64,000 nucleotides of DNA from Chryseobacterium shigense (GCF_900156575.1 NZ_FTNY01000002.1:248001-312000); one strand, 5' to 3'. Numbered from the stretch's first letter, positions 17,366 through 24,211 are shown. The notes: generated by a model from the sequence alone, not told the origin. Program-made: numbers and translations.

Positions 17366-18790
17366 TTATTTTTTTATTATTTTCCCCGAGTATATTTCAT
17401 TATTTCCAGATGTTATCCTGATCAGATATACCCCTTGAAGCTGCCTGATGATATCTGCCTCAATCTCTTTTGTCTTTCTTATTGCTTTTGAAAATACAGT
17501 ATTGCCATTCAAATCTTTTATTTCCATTTGACCAGATTGAATTTCACTATCCAGCATCACCTTAAATACGCCTTCTGTAGGATTGGGTGTAAGTTTTACA
17601 ATGGTTTCTTTTGTTATTTCTTTGGGAGCCGTTTTCAAGGTACAGTCCATATCAATATCATAATCAAAATAAGGATAATTATTCCAGCTATATGTATTAT
17701 AAGTAACCCCTCCATAATTATACACCATAATTATCCTAAATTTATATTTCCCTGTTGCTCCTGCATTCACAGCATAATCAAAATCCGAAGGTTGCAAACC
17801 AGTATTAAAACTATTACCCACAATTGTCGGATTAAATGGGATCGGATGAATATCACCTGTTGCAATATTTCCTATTTCCAATCTTAAATGGACTAAAGTA
17901 GCCCCTGGCGGAAGATTGTAAGTACCCCCAATTCCCGAGGCGTGTGAAATACATTCTCCGGGTTCATATCTGAAATTCACAGTTCCCCAGCCTGAAGAAT
18001 TGCATATCGTTCCTGCCATATCTTTCCAATATTCCATTTCGGAAGACAGCATTCCAAATCCAATAGGTCTGTTATAATACTGTCTCGGCCAAATTCCATA
18101 ATCAGGATCATCCACATTTGTTTCCAAAGATCCCATGTAGGAACCTCCGGAACTTGCAATAGATGCAGCAGCCTGTACTGCAGAAGTGTTTGTATTGGCA
18201 TGAATCATCGTGAATTGTGCCTGCCTGTCGATTTTAAAAGCCAGTACATTTTTAAATGCCGCAGGTGCATTCAGTGTAGTATTTAAATAATTGACAAGAT
18301 AAGACCCGTCAAGAGCTCCGGTATTTCTTTCAGCATCCGTAAATACCACTACTTTTAACGGCTGAGAATTGCTTAATGTTGTTTGGGTACTGATAATATC
18401 ACCATTCCATGTACCATCCAAAGCATTTGAAACCAATCCCAAAGCCTCATTAAGATGGTCTCCAAAATCCAAACGTCTGTCAAAATTTTGTGCGATAAAC
18501 TGATCACCGATAAAATCTGATTCAATATAAATTATGGGAGTATATATTCCACTGGTATCATTATATTTTCCGGCACCATAATGCACAACAGCTACTCTGT
18601 TTCTTCGATTGCATGCAATCAGCTGTTCTATCAATTTTACAGCGCCACGTTTCATATCAATGAAACCCTGATCCGTAGTAGAAGCTCCATTGTCCAGCAT
18701 GATAATATAATCATTACCGCCAACTTGTGCTTTTGAAGTACTCCATGACAACAGAAATGTCATAAGAAAAAATAAAAATGTTTTTTTCAT
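17366..18790 (-). CDS. T9SS-secreted von Willebrand factor A domain protein
   Basis: The 474-residue protein has a signal peptide (MKKTFLFFLMTFLLSWSTSKAQ). A VWA fold spans about residues 27-220: first strand YIIMLDNGAS, AVKLIEQLIACNRRNRVAVVHYG and LKVVVFTDAERNTG. The MIDAS signature DxSxS is degenerate (DNGAS), so metal binding is uncertain. A beta-rich middle region follows, then a type-A T9SS sorting domain (VKLTPNPTEGVFKVML ... GVYLIRI). It is probably a surface adhesin or binding protein. A mobile element has inserted 3 nt upstream of the start codon, separating the gene from its former upstream DNA, and the element's own terminator faces the gene, so it may now be silent or weakly expressed. 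Confidence 0.8.
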   Translation of the reverse strand: MKKTFLFFLMTFLLSWSTSKAQVGGNDYIIMLDNGASTTDQGFIDMKRGAVKLIEQLIACNRRNRVAVVHYGAGKYNDTSGIYTPIIYIESDFIGDQFIAQNFDRRLDFGDHLNEALGLVSNALDGTWNGDIISTQTTLSNSQPLKVVVFTDAERNTGALDGSYLVNYLNTTLNAPAAFKNVLAFKIDRQAQFTMIHANTNTSAVQAAASIASSGGSYMGSLETNVDDPDYGIWPRQYYNRPIGFGMLSSEMEYWKDMAGTICNSSGWGTVNFRYEPGECISHASGIGGTYNLPPGATLVHLRLEIGNIATGDIHPIPFNPTIVGNSFNTGLQPSDFDYAVNAGATGKYKFRIIMVYNYGGVTYNTYSWNNYPYFDYDIDMDCTLKTAPKEITKETIVKLTPNPTEGVFKVMLDSEIQSGQMEIKDLNGNTVFSKAIRKTKEIEADIIRQLQGVYLIRITSGNNEIYSGKIIKK

Positions 18791-18801
18791 GGTTAAAATT
18801 T

Positions 18802-18827
18802 GGTAATTATACGCCAGTTTACACTAA
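18802..18827 (+). repeat. Left terminal inverted repeat of the IS1595-type element
   Basis: The first 14 bases GGTAATTATACGCC are identical to the right end read inward; 23 of 26 match, with differences at positions 15, 19 and 24. Confidence 0.92.
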
Positions 18828-18841
18828 CTTGTTAAAAATAA

Positions 18842-18869
18842 AAGAGGACTAAAATTAATTAGTCCTCTT
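18842..18869. terminator. Terminator overlapping the stop codon of the DUF6169-like gene
   Basis: An 11-bp perfect stem AAGAGGACTAA/TTAGTCCTCTT (18842-18852 with 18859-18869) is followed on the minus strand by TTATTTTTAAC. It should stop transcripts from the element before they reach the von Willebrand A gene. Confidence 0.8.
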
Positions 18870-19338
18870 GTTCTATATGGTCACATGAAAAGAAATCATC
18901 AACATTGTCCTTAAAATTATAACAATCCTTATCTGCTATAAAATACATATTGAAACAATCACTTCCTTCAAAATCTTCACAATGACTCCTTACAAATCTT
19001 TGTACTTTCTCGTCAGCCTCATCTTCTGCTTCATACCATCTATTAAAAAGTATTTCCCTACATTCCGCTTTTCCTCCTTCGTTATCACAAAAAAACACTA
19101 AGCTCTGGCATCGTTCAGTTAAAACTTGTTTTAAAATAGCAATGACAGTTTCTTTGACTCTTTCATCAGGTGAAGGTTTTCCAGAAACACATTTTAAATC
19201 TACCTCATAAATATCTTTACATTCCGAGCAAAAATCAGCAAAATGATCTTCTTTTGGTTTTAGGTAGAGATAATAAACATCATGGTTATCCGTGAAAAAT
19301 TCAAATACATAGTTACCTTTTTCTATCCAATCGTACAT
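18859..19338 (-). CDS. Passenger gene: DUF6169-like protein
   Basis: The 159-residue soluble acidic protein has eight cysteines and no signal peptide. The order of elements (YVFEFFTDNHDVYYLYLKP, a basic helix ERVKETVIAILKQVL, then SLVFFCDNEGGKAECREILFNRWY) fits my recollection of DUF6169, a Bacteroidota family of unknown function in which a strand ending in CD is followed by a charged turn and an aromatic (N/Q)WF-type motif. The start codon overlaps the end of the 57-residue gene by 26 nt, so the two are probably translated together. The gene is the outermost cargo of the element, and its terminator overlaps its stop codon. The family call is from memory; the function is unknown. Confidence 0.55.
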   Translation of the reverse strand: MYDWIEKGNYVFEFFTDNHDVYYLYLKPKEDHFADFCSECKDIYEVDLKCVSGKPSPDERVKETVIAILKQVLTERCQSLVFFCDNEGGKAECREILFNRWYEAEDEADEKVQRFVRSHCEDFEGSDCFNMYFIADKDCYNFKDNVDDFFSCDHIEQED

Positions 19339-19486
19339 TTGCTTTATTTTGAAAAACAGTATCTATCATTTTACCATTACCTTTATCTCTATTAGGTAAT
19401 TTATCAACCAAATACACTACTTTTTTAGGGTATTTTATTCCATCTATTATAGTCCATTCAAGGACTTTTTTATCCTTATATTTCAT
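19313..19486 (-). CDS. Passenger gene: 57-residue basic protein upstream of the DUF6169-like gene
   Basis: This small protein (MKYKDKKVLEWTIIDGIKY ...) is lysine/arginine-rich and has no membrane segment. The frame is open to an ATG at 19516, but a promoter with TTTG-N20-TATATTTG lies at 19533-19502, so transcription starts near 19496 and the ATG at 19486 is the usable start. Its end overlaps the DUF6169-like gene by 26 nt, an arrangement seen in toxin-antitoxin and other two-gene modules, but nothing else shows such a function. No family is recognised. Confidence 0.5.
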   Translation of the reverse strand: MKYKDKKVLEWTIIDGIKYPKKVVYLVDKLPNRDKGNGKMIDTVFQNKANVRLDRKR

Positions 19487-19501
19487 ATTTACAATTAAAT
19501 A

Positions 19502-19533
19502 CAAATATAGAACCATTCTTTTATATTACCAAA
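19502..19533 (-). promoter_or_regulatory. Promoter of the 57-residue/DUF6169-like gene pair
   Basis: On the minus strand TTTG (19533-19530), a 20-nt spacer and TATATTTG (19509-19502) match the Bacteroidota promoter closely. It gives the cargo pair transcription independent of the transposase. Confidence 0.65.
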
Positions 19534-19549
19534 AACCTTGATTTTTAAA

Positions 19550-19795
19550 TTAAGATTCTTTATCTTTCTTTTTAGGTTTAAAGTTTAAAACCTTTTTCAT
19601 ATTCAAATCGAATTCCACTAATTTAAGCACATGTTTACCATCAACTAAAGGAATATCGTCTATGTAAATTATTTCAGTTCCATCGAATGCAAAGTATTCA
19701 TAATTTTTCTTTATATCTTCAACATAAAAATAATCTACACCATCTTTTGTAATGTATCTCACATTTTTTTCTTTAAGTGCTTCACCTAATGACAT
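19550..19795 (-). CDS. Passenger gene: 81-residue protein coupled to the transposase
   Basis: The small protein (MSLGEALKEKNVRYITKDGV ...) is rich in aromatic and acidic residues, appears beta-rich, and ends in a lysine cluster (FKPKKKDKES). Its ATG lies inside the end of the transposase gene (overlap ATGTCATTAG, 10 nt), so it is very likely translated by coupling from the same mRNA. That makes a role in transposition or its control plausible, as with accessory ORFs of other IS families, but this is inference. No family is recognised. Confidence 0.55.
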   Translation of the reverse strand: MSLGEALKEKNVRYITKDGVDYFYVEDIKKNYEYFAFDGTEIIYIDDIPLVDGKHVLKLVEFDLNMKKVLNFKPKKKDKES

Positions 19796-20712
19796 AATTC
19801 TTTATACTTAGTTCTGACATTTGAATTTAACAACAAATATCTGAATTTTTCTTGGTCTGAGACCTTTCTCAAGTTAAATCTATACACAAATTCATCAACA
19901 TATTTTTGAAGATGCTTTTTTGAAACGTGATTGTACATTCCTGAAACACTTCTTTTCAGTATGTTCCAACTTCCTTCTATGTTATTTGTGTGTATATTAT
20001 TGTCCTGCAAACTTACATACTCTTTTTTAGAATGGTCTATTACATTATGAGTATAATATTTATCTAAGCCTTTATAAGCCCACCATTCATCACTAATTAA
20101 TATTGTTTTCTCAGGATTTACATATCTACAAATCAGAGGTTGAATACTTTTTCTCTTCGTATCAGGTACAACAAAAGCATTCATCTTACCATCTCTTTGT
20201 AGCATACCCATTACAGGAACTTTGTCTTTAAAACTTCGTCCTTGTGAGTGTGGAACCTTCTTATCTTTGTGACGGTTTTTGTTTTTACCACCAATAAAAG
20301 TTTCATCATATTCGACAATACCTTCAAGCTCATTATTATTTTCAATACCAAAACATGCTCTAATTCTTTGTAAGATAAACCAGGCTGTTGCCTGTCTTAC
20401 TCCAATATCTTTTCCTAACTGTATAGAACTAATCCCTTTTTTGTGGGAAGTGACAAGCCAAATCGATAGGAACCATTTACGAAGACTAACTTTAGAATTC
20501 TCAAACATTGTTCCTGTCTTAACGTTAAAATATTTGCCTGTACTTTTACAACGATAAAGGTTGTTCTTACATTTATACACTTTTGAATTTTCATCAAAAG
20601 GACTTATAGGCAGTTTGTTCCATTTCAACATCTCCAAATAATCAATGCAATCCTGTTCTGTTGAAAAGGTTTGGGTAAGCTCAAAAACTGATTTAATGTT
20701 GGTGTTAAACAT
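19786..20712 (-). CDS. IS1595 family (ISXO2-like) DDE transposase
   Basis: The 308-residue protein has the IS1595/ISXO2 layout. The N-terminal zinc-ribbon region is YKCKNNLYRCKSTGKYFNVK followed by TGTMFENSKVSLRKWF. A helix-turn-helix-like segment (GISSIQLGKDIGVRQATAWF) precedes the catalytic domain with EYDETFIGGK (Asp136), ISDEWWAYKG (Asp208) and HTNNIEGSWN (Glu246). The first Cys pair of the zinc ribbon is absent (PISPFDENSK sits in its place), leaving one pair (Cys48 and Cys55). The family moves by cut-and-paste and makes 8-bp target duplications, which agrees with the flanks of this element. The length and all three catalytic residues indicate an intact enzyme. Confidence 0.94.
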   Translation of the reverse strand: MFNTNIKSVFELTQTFSTEQDCIDYLEMLKWNKLPISPFDENSKVYKCKNNLYRCKSTGKYFNVKTGTMFENSKVSLRKWFLSIWLVTSHKKGISSIQLGKDIGVRQATAWFILQRIRACFGIENNNELEGIVEYDETFIGGKNKNRHKDKKVPHSQGRSFKDKVPVMGMLQRDGKMNAFVVPDTKRKSIQPLICRYVNPEKTILISDEWWAYKGLDKYYTHNVIDHSKKEYVSLQDNNIHTNNIEGSWNILKRSVSGMYNHVSKKHLQKYVDEFVYRFNLRKVSDQEKFRYLLLNSNVRTKYKELCH

Positions 20713-20737
20713 AATTCGTAATTTTAATTATAAAAAT

Positions 20738-20773
20738 GGACGGTCGGAAAGTCGAAACGACACCATACCGTCC
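20738..20773 (-). terminator. Two-level hairpin after the passenger lipoprotein gene
   Basis: Outer stem GGACGGT/ACCGTCC (20738-20744 with 20767-20773) encloses GTCG-AAA-CGAC (20751-20761). On the minus strand it is followed by ATTTTTATAA, so it can end the lipoprotein transcript before the transposase gene. Confidence 0.6.
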
Positions 20774-20790
20774 CACCGTTTTAAAGTTTA

Positions 20791-21228
20791 CTATTGCTTA
20801 TATAGATATATATCTATTACACCACTTGACGGATGATTAACCCACAACAATTTAGTAGCAGTAACTTTTTTGAATTGATAGGTCATATTACTACCATTCA
20901 TTTTCATTGTAAAGTAATACTGATTTTCATTTCCTGTTTCATCTACTGAAACTGTACCTCCTAAACTTTTAATCTGTTTTAGATATGCTACATTACTCAT
21001 TTCAGAACCTGAATTTATTTGAATAAAATCATTGTCTGTAAATTTGTACTTTATTGGATCAGAACTTGTACTTGCCCATGTTCCTTTAATCCATGCAGGA
21101 GGATGAAAGTATTGAGCATTTTCAGGATTTGTTTGTCCTGGTGCATTTGTACTTTCATCATCGTTGTTGTTACTACATCCAATAAATAATAAAGATGTAA
21201 AAGCCAATGTTAATAAAGTCTTTTTCAT
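20791..21228 (-). CDS. Passenger gene: small lipoprotein
   Basis: The 145-residue protein starts with MKKTLLTLAFTSLLFIGC, a lipoprotein signal with the lipobox LFIGC, followed by an Asn/Asp-rich linker typical of Bacteroidota lipoproteins. The remainder (HPPAWIKGTWASTSSDPIKY ... YQFKKVTATKLLWVNHPSSG) looks like a small beta barrel of the lipocalin-like or DUF type. A slightly longer frame starts at 21252, but the signal peptide fixes the start at 21228. It is transcribed in the same direction as the transposase, with a hairpin between them. An envelope protein is unusual cargo for an insertion sequence. Its function is unknown. Confidence 0.65.
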   Translation of the reverse strand: MKKTLLTLAFTSLLFIGCSNNNDDESTNAPGQTNPENAQYFHPPAWIKGTWASTSSDPIKYKFTDNDFIQINSGSEMSNVAYLKQIKSLGGTVSVDETGNENQYYFTMKMNGSNMTYQFKKVTATKLLWVNHPSSGVIDIYLYKQ

Positions 21229-21317
21229 AAGTGAATTTGCTAATCCACTCAAAACCCAAAGTAGAAATATTTTGTTGTTTAAAATAGAAAGTGTGGGTTT
21301 TGTAGACTACTAATCCT

Positions 21318-21442
21318 GTTCTGAGGTTCTGACAAAACCTGCCCCAATGATAAATAGCAACATATAACCCACACCATATGGAGTGAGCATCAGTTACTTT
21401 AATCGTTAGGGGCAAAGTGTAGAAACTGTCAGATTTCAGAAC
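21318..21442. repeat. Long imperfect inverted repeat in the element's non-coding centre
   Basis: The left arm has GTTCTGA, TCTGACA and GCCCC (21318-21345). The right arm has the complements GGGGC, TGTCAGA and TCAGAAC (21409-21442) in matching order. About 63 nt separate the arms. It lies between the lipoprotein gene and the divergent GhoS-like gene and could be a structured RNA or a protein-binding site. The left arm also contains GTTCTGA twice in direct orientation. Confidence 0.55.
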
Positions 21443-21545
21443 CCAGATTAAAATAGCTTAACGCTTTCTTGTTCGATAAATATTCCTACAAAAATACAAA
21501 AATTGTACCTTTTATTGCTTATATTTATGGCAAAACTTTTAACTT

Positions 21546-21839
21546 ATGGGTAGATATATGATTTGTATTGAGTTACAATACGCAACCTTTGAAGATTACC
21601 AATCCCTTCACAAAGCTATGGCTAATATTAATGCTCCTCGTAGCATTCAAGATCTTTTTACTGGAGAGTGGTTTAAACTACCTCGATCACAATATCACTA
21701 TGTTGGTATAATTCAAGATAAAGAAATAATGTTGAATTTAGTAAGAGATACTGTCCAACAGATTAGTCAAAATTATCAAATTGTAGTAACTGGAGATGAT
21801 GGATCTGCTTGGGTTGAGCTAGAAAAAATAATCATTTAA
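21546..21839 (+). CDS. Passenger gene: GhoS/DUF2622-like small protein
   Basis: The 97-residue protein has a predicted beta-alpha-beta-beta-alpha-beta order: RYMICIEL, DYQSLHKAMANI, EWFKLPRSQYHYVGII, LNLVRDTVQQI and QIVVTGDDGSAWVELE. The start pattern (M-x-R-Y-x-x-x-(I/V)-E-L, followed by DY-x-x-LH-x-AM) resembles small proteins that I recall being annotated as DUF2622/GhoS, the family of the E. coli GhoS antitoxin endoribonuclease with a Cas2-like ferredoxin fold. This is a memory-based similarity and is not secure. It is the only passenger gene on the plus strand. It overlaps the end of the convergent 65-residue gene by 4 nt, and no GhoT-like membrane toxin is seen beside it. Confidence 0.45.
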   Translation: MGRYMICIELQYATFEDYQSLHKAMANINAPRSIQDLFTGEWFKLPRSQYHYVGIIQDKEIMLNLVRDTVQQISQNYQIVVTGDDGSAWVELEKIII

Positions 21840-22033
21840 TTTTTACCATTACCTCTTTTTTTCTTATCCCAATCTTTTTGCCAGGTTGTATAAACATCTT
21901 TTTTAGGTTCTTCAACAGAAACTGTAATTGAGTCTATTTCTTCTCTTTCATGGAGATCAGTTGGAATAATAAAGAATCCTCTATTTCTTAATTCTTCAAG
22001 CAATTCTTTGTTTGTAATTTTTTTATTTTTCAT
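21836..22033 (-). CDS. Passenger gene: 65-residue charged protein
   Basis: The small soluble protein (MKNKKITNKELLEELRNRGF ...) has an N-terminal helix, a short beta segment (GFFIIPTDL, DSITVSVEE) and a basic tail (KDWDKKKRGNGKN). The N-terminal part looks like a short DNA- or protein-binding helix pair, but no family is recognised. It converges with the GhoS-like gene and shares 4 nt with it. It could be an unrelated passenger or a partner of the GhoS-like protein; the sequence does not decide. Confidence 0.45.
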   Translation of the reverse strand: MKNKKITNKELLEELRNRGFFIIPTDLHEREEIDSITVSVEEPKKDVYTTWQKDWDKKKRGNGKN

Positions 22034-22062
22034 AATGTGAAATTTAAATTTGTTAATAAAAA

Positions 22063-22092
22063 AAGACCTACTAATTTAATAGTTGGTCTTTG
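22063..22092 (+). terminator. Hairpin near the right end of the element
   Basis: An 11-bp stem with one mismatch (AAAGACCTACT/AGTTGGTCTTT) is followed by TGTTGTTTTG. It may end the GhoS-like transcript, and its right arm contains the TTTG of the outward promoter. Confidence 0.5.
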
Positions 22093-22119
22093 TTGTTTTG
22101 TTTTCAATTTATACCTTTG
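22089..22119 (+). promoter_or_regulatory. Outward-facing promoter at the right end of the element
   Basis: TTTG (22089-22092), a spacer of exactly 19 nt and TACCTTTG (22112-22119) fit the Bacteroidota consensus very well. Transcription would start inside the right terminal repeat and leave the element toward the 3' end of rpsA, in antisense. Confidence 0.55.
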
Positions 22120-22142
22120 GTGTTAACAGGCGTATAATTACC
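22117..22142 (-). repeat. Right terminal inverted repeat of the IS1595-type element
   Basis: Read inward from 22142 it begins GGTAATTATACGCC and then TGTTAACACCAA, matching the left end at 23 of 26 positions. Confidence 0.92.
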
Positions 22143-22254
22143 TAAAATTTATTCATTAGTTAGGCTAAAAATAGTATAATTTTCATTAATCCGTGAATAA
22201 TTAACATAAATTCCTATTTACTAATTAAAAACTCTAAATGACAAACCACAAAAA

Positions 22255-22276
22255 AAGCCGCTCTTACGAGCGGCTT
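22255..22276 (-). terminator. Terminator of rpsA
   Basis: Stem AAGCCGCTC... with complementary GAGCGGCTT (loop TTAC), followed on the minus strand by seven T residues, 24 bp past the rpsA stop. Confidence 0.85.
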
Positions 22277-22299
22277 CCTATATTCAAATGGGTTGAAGA

Positions 22300-24090
22300 T
22301 TATTTACCTTCTTCCATTTTTCTTTTCAATTCTGCTAATGCATCGATATCTCCAAGAGTTGATCTTTCTTCGTTGTTTGAAGAAGAAGATACGTTTCTAG
22401 AAGAAGAGTCTTTCATATTTTTCTTCTCTTCGTCTCTGAAGATTCCAGTATGAGAAACTACTACTCTTTTGAACTCTTTGTTGAATTCGATTACTTTGAA
22501 CTGAGCATCTTCCCCTTTCTTGATTTTAGATCCATCTTCTTTCTCTAATAATCTTGATGGGCAGAAAGCTTCCACTTCAACGTCTTCAAACTGTACAGAA
22601 GCTCCTTTATCGTGAACTTCTACAGCTTTACCAGCGTGGATTGTACCTTCAGCATATTTAGTTTCGAATTTATCCCAAGGGTTTTCAGTTAACTGCTTGT
22701 GACCTAAAGATAATCTTCTAGCCTGAATATCTAATTCAAGTACAACAACATCTAATTTATCACCTACTGCACAGAATTCAGATGGGTGCTTGATTTTCTT
22801 AGTCCAAGAAAGGTCAGAGATGTAGATCAGACCGTCGATACCTTCTTCTAACTCTACGAATACACCAAAGTTAGTGAAGTTTCTTACCGTTCCTACATGC
22901 TGAGATCCTACCGGATACTTCGTTTCAATATTTTCCCATGGATCTTTAGATAATTGTTTCATACCTAAAGAGATTTTTCTGTCTTCTCTGTCTAAAGTAA
23001 GTACTTCAGCTTCAACTTCATCACCTACTTTTACGAAATCACCTGCAGATCTTAAGTGAGTAGACCAAGACATTTCAGAAACGTGGATTAATCCTTCTAC
23101 CCCTGGAGCGATTTCTACAAATGCACCATAGTCAGCAAGAACTACCACTTTTCCTTTTACTTTATCTCCAACTTTCATGTCAGCAGAAAGAGCATCCCAA
23201 GGATGAGCTTCTAATTGCTTCATACCTAACTGGATTCTTGTTTTCTCGTCATCAAAATCAAGGATAACAACTTTTACAGTCTGTCCGTCTTCAAGGATTT
23301 CAGATGGGTGGTTCACTCTAGACCAAGAAAGGTCTGTAATGTGGATCAATCCATCAACACCTCCTAAGTCAATGAATACACCGTAAGAAGTAATATTCTT
23401 AACAGTCCCTTCAAGAACCTGACCTTTTTCAAGCTGAGCGATGATTTCTTTTTTCTGACCTTCGATATCTGCTTCGATCAATGCTTTGTGAGATACTACT
23501 ACGTTTTTGAACTCAGGGTTGATTTTCACAACTTTGAATTCCATAGTTTTACCTACGAACTGATCGTAATCTTTAATTGGCTTAACGTCAATTTGAGAAC
23601 CTGGTAAGAATGCTTCGATTCCGTGAACGTCAACGATCATACCTCCTTTAGTTCTAGACTTAACAAAACCGTTAACGATTTCTCCAGTTTCGTGAAGTTC
23701 GTTTACTCTATCCCAAGCTTTAAGCGTTCTAGCTTTTCTGTGAGATAACTGTAATTGTCCGGTTTTGTCTTCTCTTCTGTCTACCATTACTTCCACATCG
23801 TCACCTACTTTAAGGCCTGGGTTGTAACGGAATTCGTTAAGAGAAATAACACCTTCTGACTTGAAGTCGATGTCAACGATAGCTTCTTTATCCGTTAATC
23901 TTACAACTTTACCAGTGATAACGTCGTTATCATTTAAACTGCTAAGAGATCCGTTGTAGATTTCTTCTAAATCGCTTTTTTCTTTTCTTGCGTCTGCATC
24001 AAGACCTGATTCGAAAGAATCCCAATCAAATTGTTCTGGTGCTACGTTTTGGTTTAATAAAACCTCTGCTGAATTTGTCTCTTTTGACAT
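22300..24090 (-). CDS. rpsA: 30S ribosomal protein S1
   Basis: The 596-residue protein has six S1 RNA-binding repeats, each with a G-x-V ... G-x-(F/V)-(V/I) pattern: GKVVRLTDKEAIVDI, GFVKSRTKGGMIVDV, GTVKNITSYGVFIDL, GKVVVLADYGAFVEI, GTVRNFTNFGVFVEL and GKAVEVHDKGASVQF. The central four are the best conserved (GLIHITDLSW and similar), as in other S1 proteins. An acidic N-terminal extension and a charged, Ser-rich C-terminal tail are seen, as in Bacteroidota. S1 binds mRNA leaders and helps load them on the 30S subunit. The leader of about 115 nt after the -7 box leaves room for the autoregulation known for S1. Confidence 0.96.
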   Translation of the reverse strand: MSKETNSAEVLLNQNVAPEQFDWDSFESGLDADARKEKSDLEEIYNGSLSSLNDNDVITGKVVRLTDKEAIVDIDFKSEGVISLNEFRYNPGLKVGDDVEVMVDRREDKTGQLQLSHRKARTLKAWDRVNELHETGEIVNGFVKSRTKGGMIVDVHGIEAFLPGSQIDVKPIKDYDQFVGKTMEFKVVKINPEFKNVVVSHKALIEADIEGQKKEIIAQLEKGQVLEGTVKNITSYGVFIDLGGVDGLIHITDLSWSRVNHPSEILEDGQTVKVVILDFDDEKTRIQLGMKQLEAHPWDALSADMKVGDKVKGKVVVLADYGAFVEIAPGVEGLIHVSEMSWSTHLRSAGDFVKVGDEVEAEVLTLDREDRKISLGMKQLSKDPWENIETKYPVGSQHVGTVRNFTNFGVFVELEEGIDGLIYISDLSWTKKIKHPSEFCAVGDKLDVVVLELDIQARRLSLGHKQLTENPWDKFETKYAEGTIHAGKAVEVHDKGASVQFEDVEVEAFCPSRLLEKEDGSKIKKGEDAQFKVIEFNKEFKRVVVSHTGIFRDEEKKNMKDSSSRNVSSSSNNEERSTLGDIDALAELKRKMEEGK

Positions 24091-24211
24091 TTTCTAATAA
24101 AATTTGTATTCCTTCTTTTTTAATGGCTTGAATGAATGTGGATCTAAAAAATACGGAAGTAATTAATTTTTAATAATTTACCTTATCAAACCTTTCACAC
24201 AAAAGTGGGTG

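Larger units (their letters stand above)
18794..22150. mobile_element. Complete IS1595-type element with passenger genes, including its 8-bp target duplication
   Basis: The element proper is 18802-22142 (3341 bp). Its ends are inverted repeats starting GGTAATTATACGCC (14 bp identical, 23 of 26 matching overall). The 8-bp sequence TAAAATTT flanks it on both sides (18794-18801 and 22143-22150), which is the duplication length known for the IS1595 family. Inside are a DDE transposase of the IS1595/ISXO2 group and six short passenger genes: a DUF6169-like protein, a 57-residue protein, an 81-residue protein, a lipoprotein, a GhoS-like protein and a 65-residue protein. IS1595 relatives with passenger genes are known; I do not recognise this cargo. 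Intact ends and duplication suggest a recent insertion that may still be active. Confidence 0.92.

Noticed and set aside
18802..18815. TATAAT in the terminal repeat as an outward promoter
   Set aside because: Bacteroidota primary promoters use TAnnTTTG; a TATAAT hexamer alone is not good evidence in this phylum.
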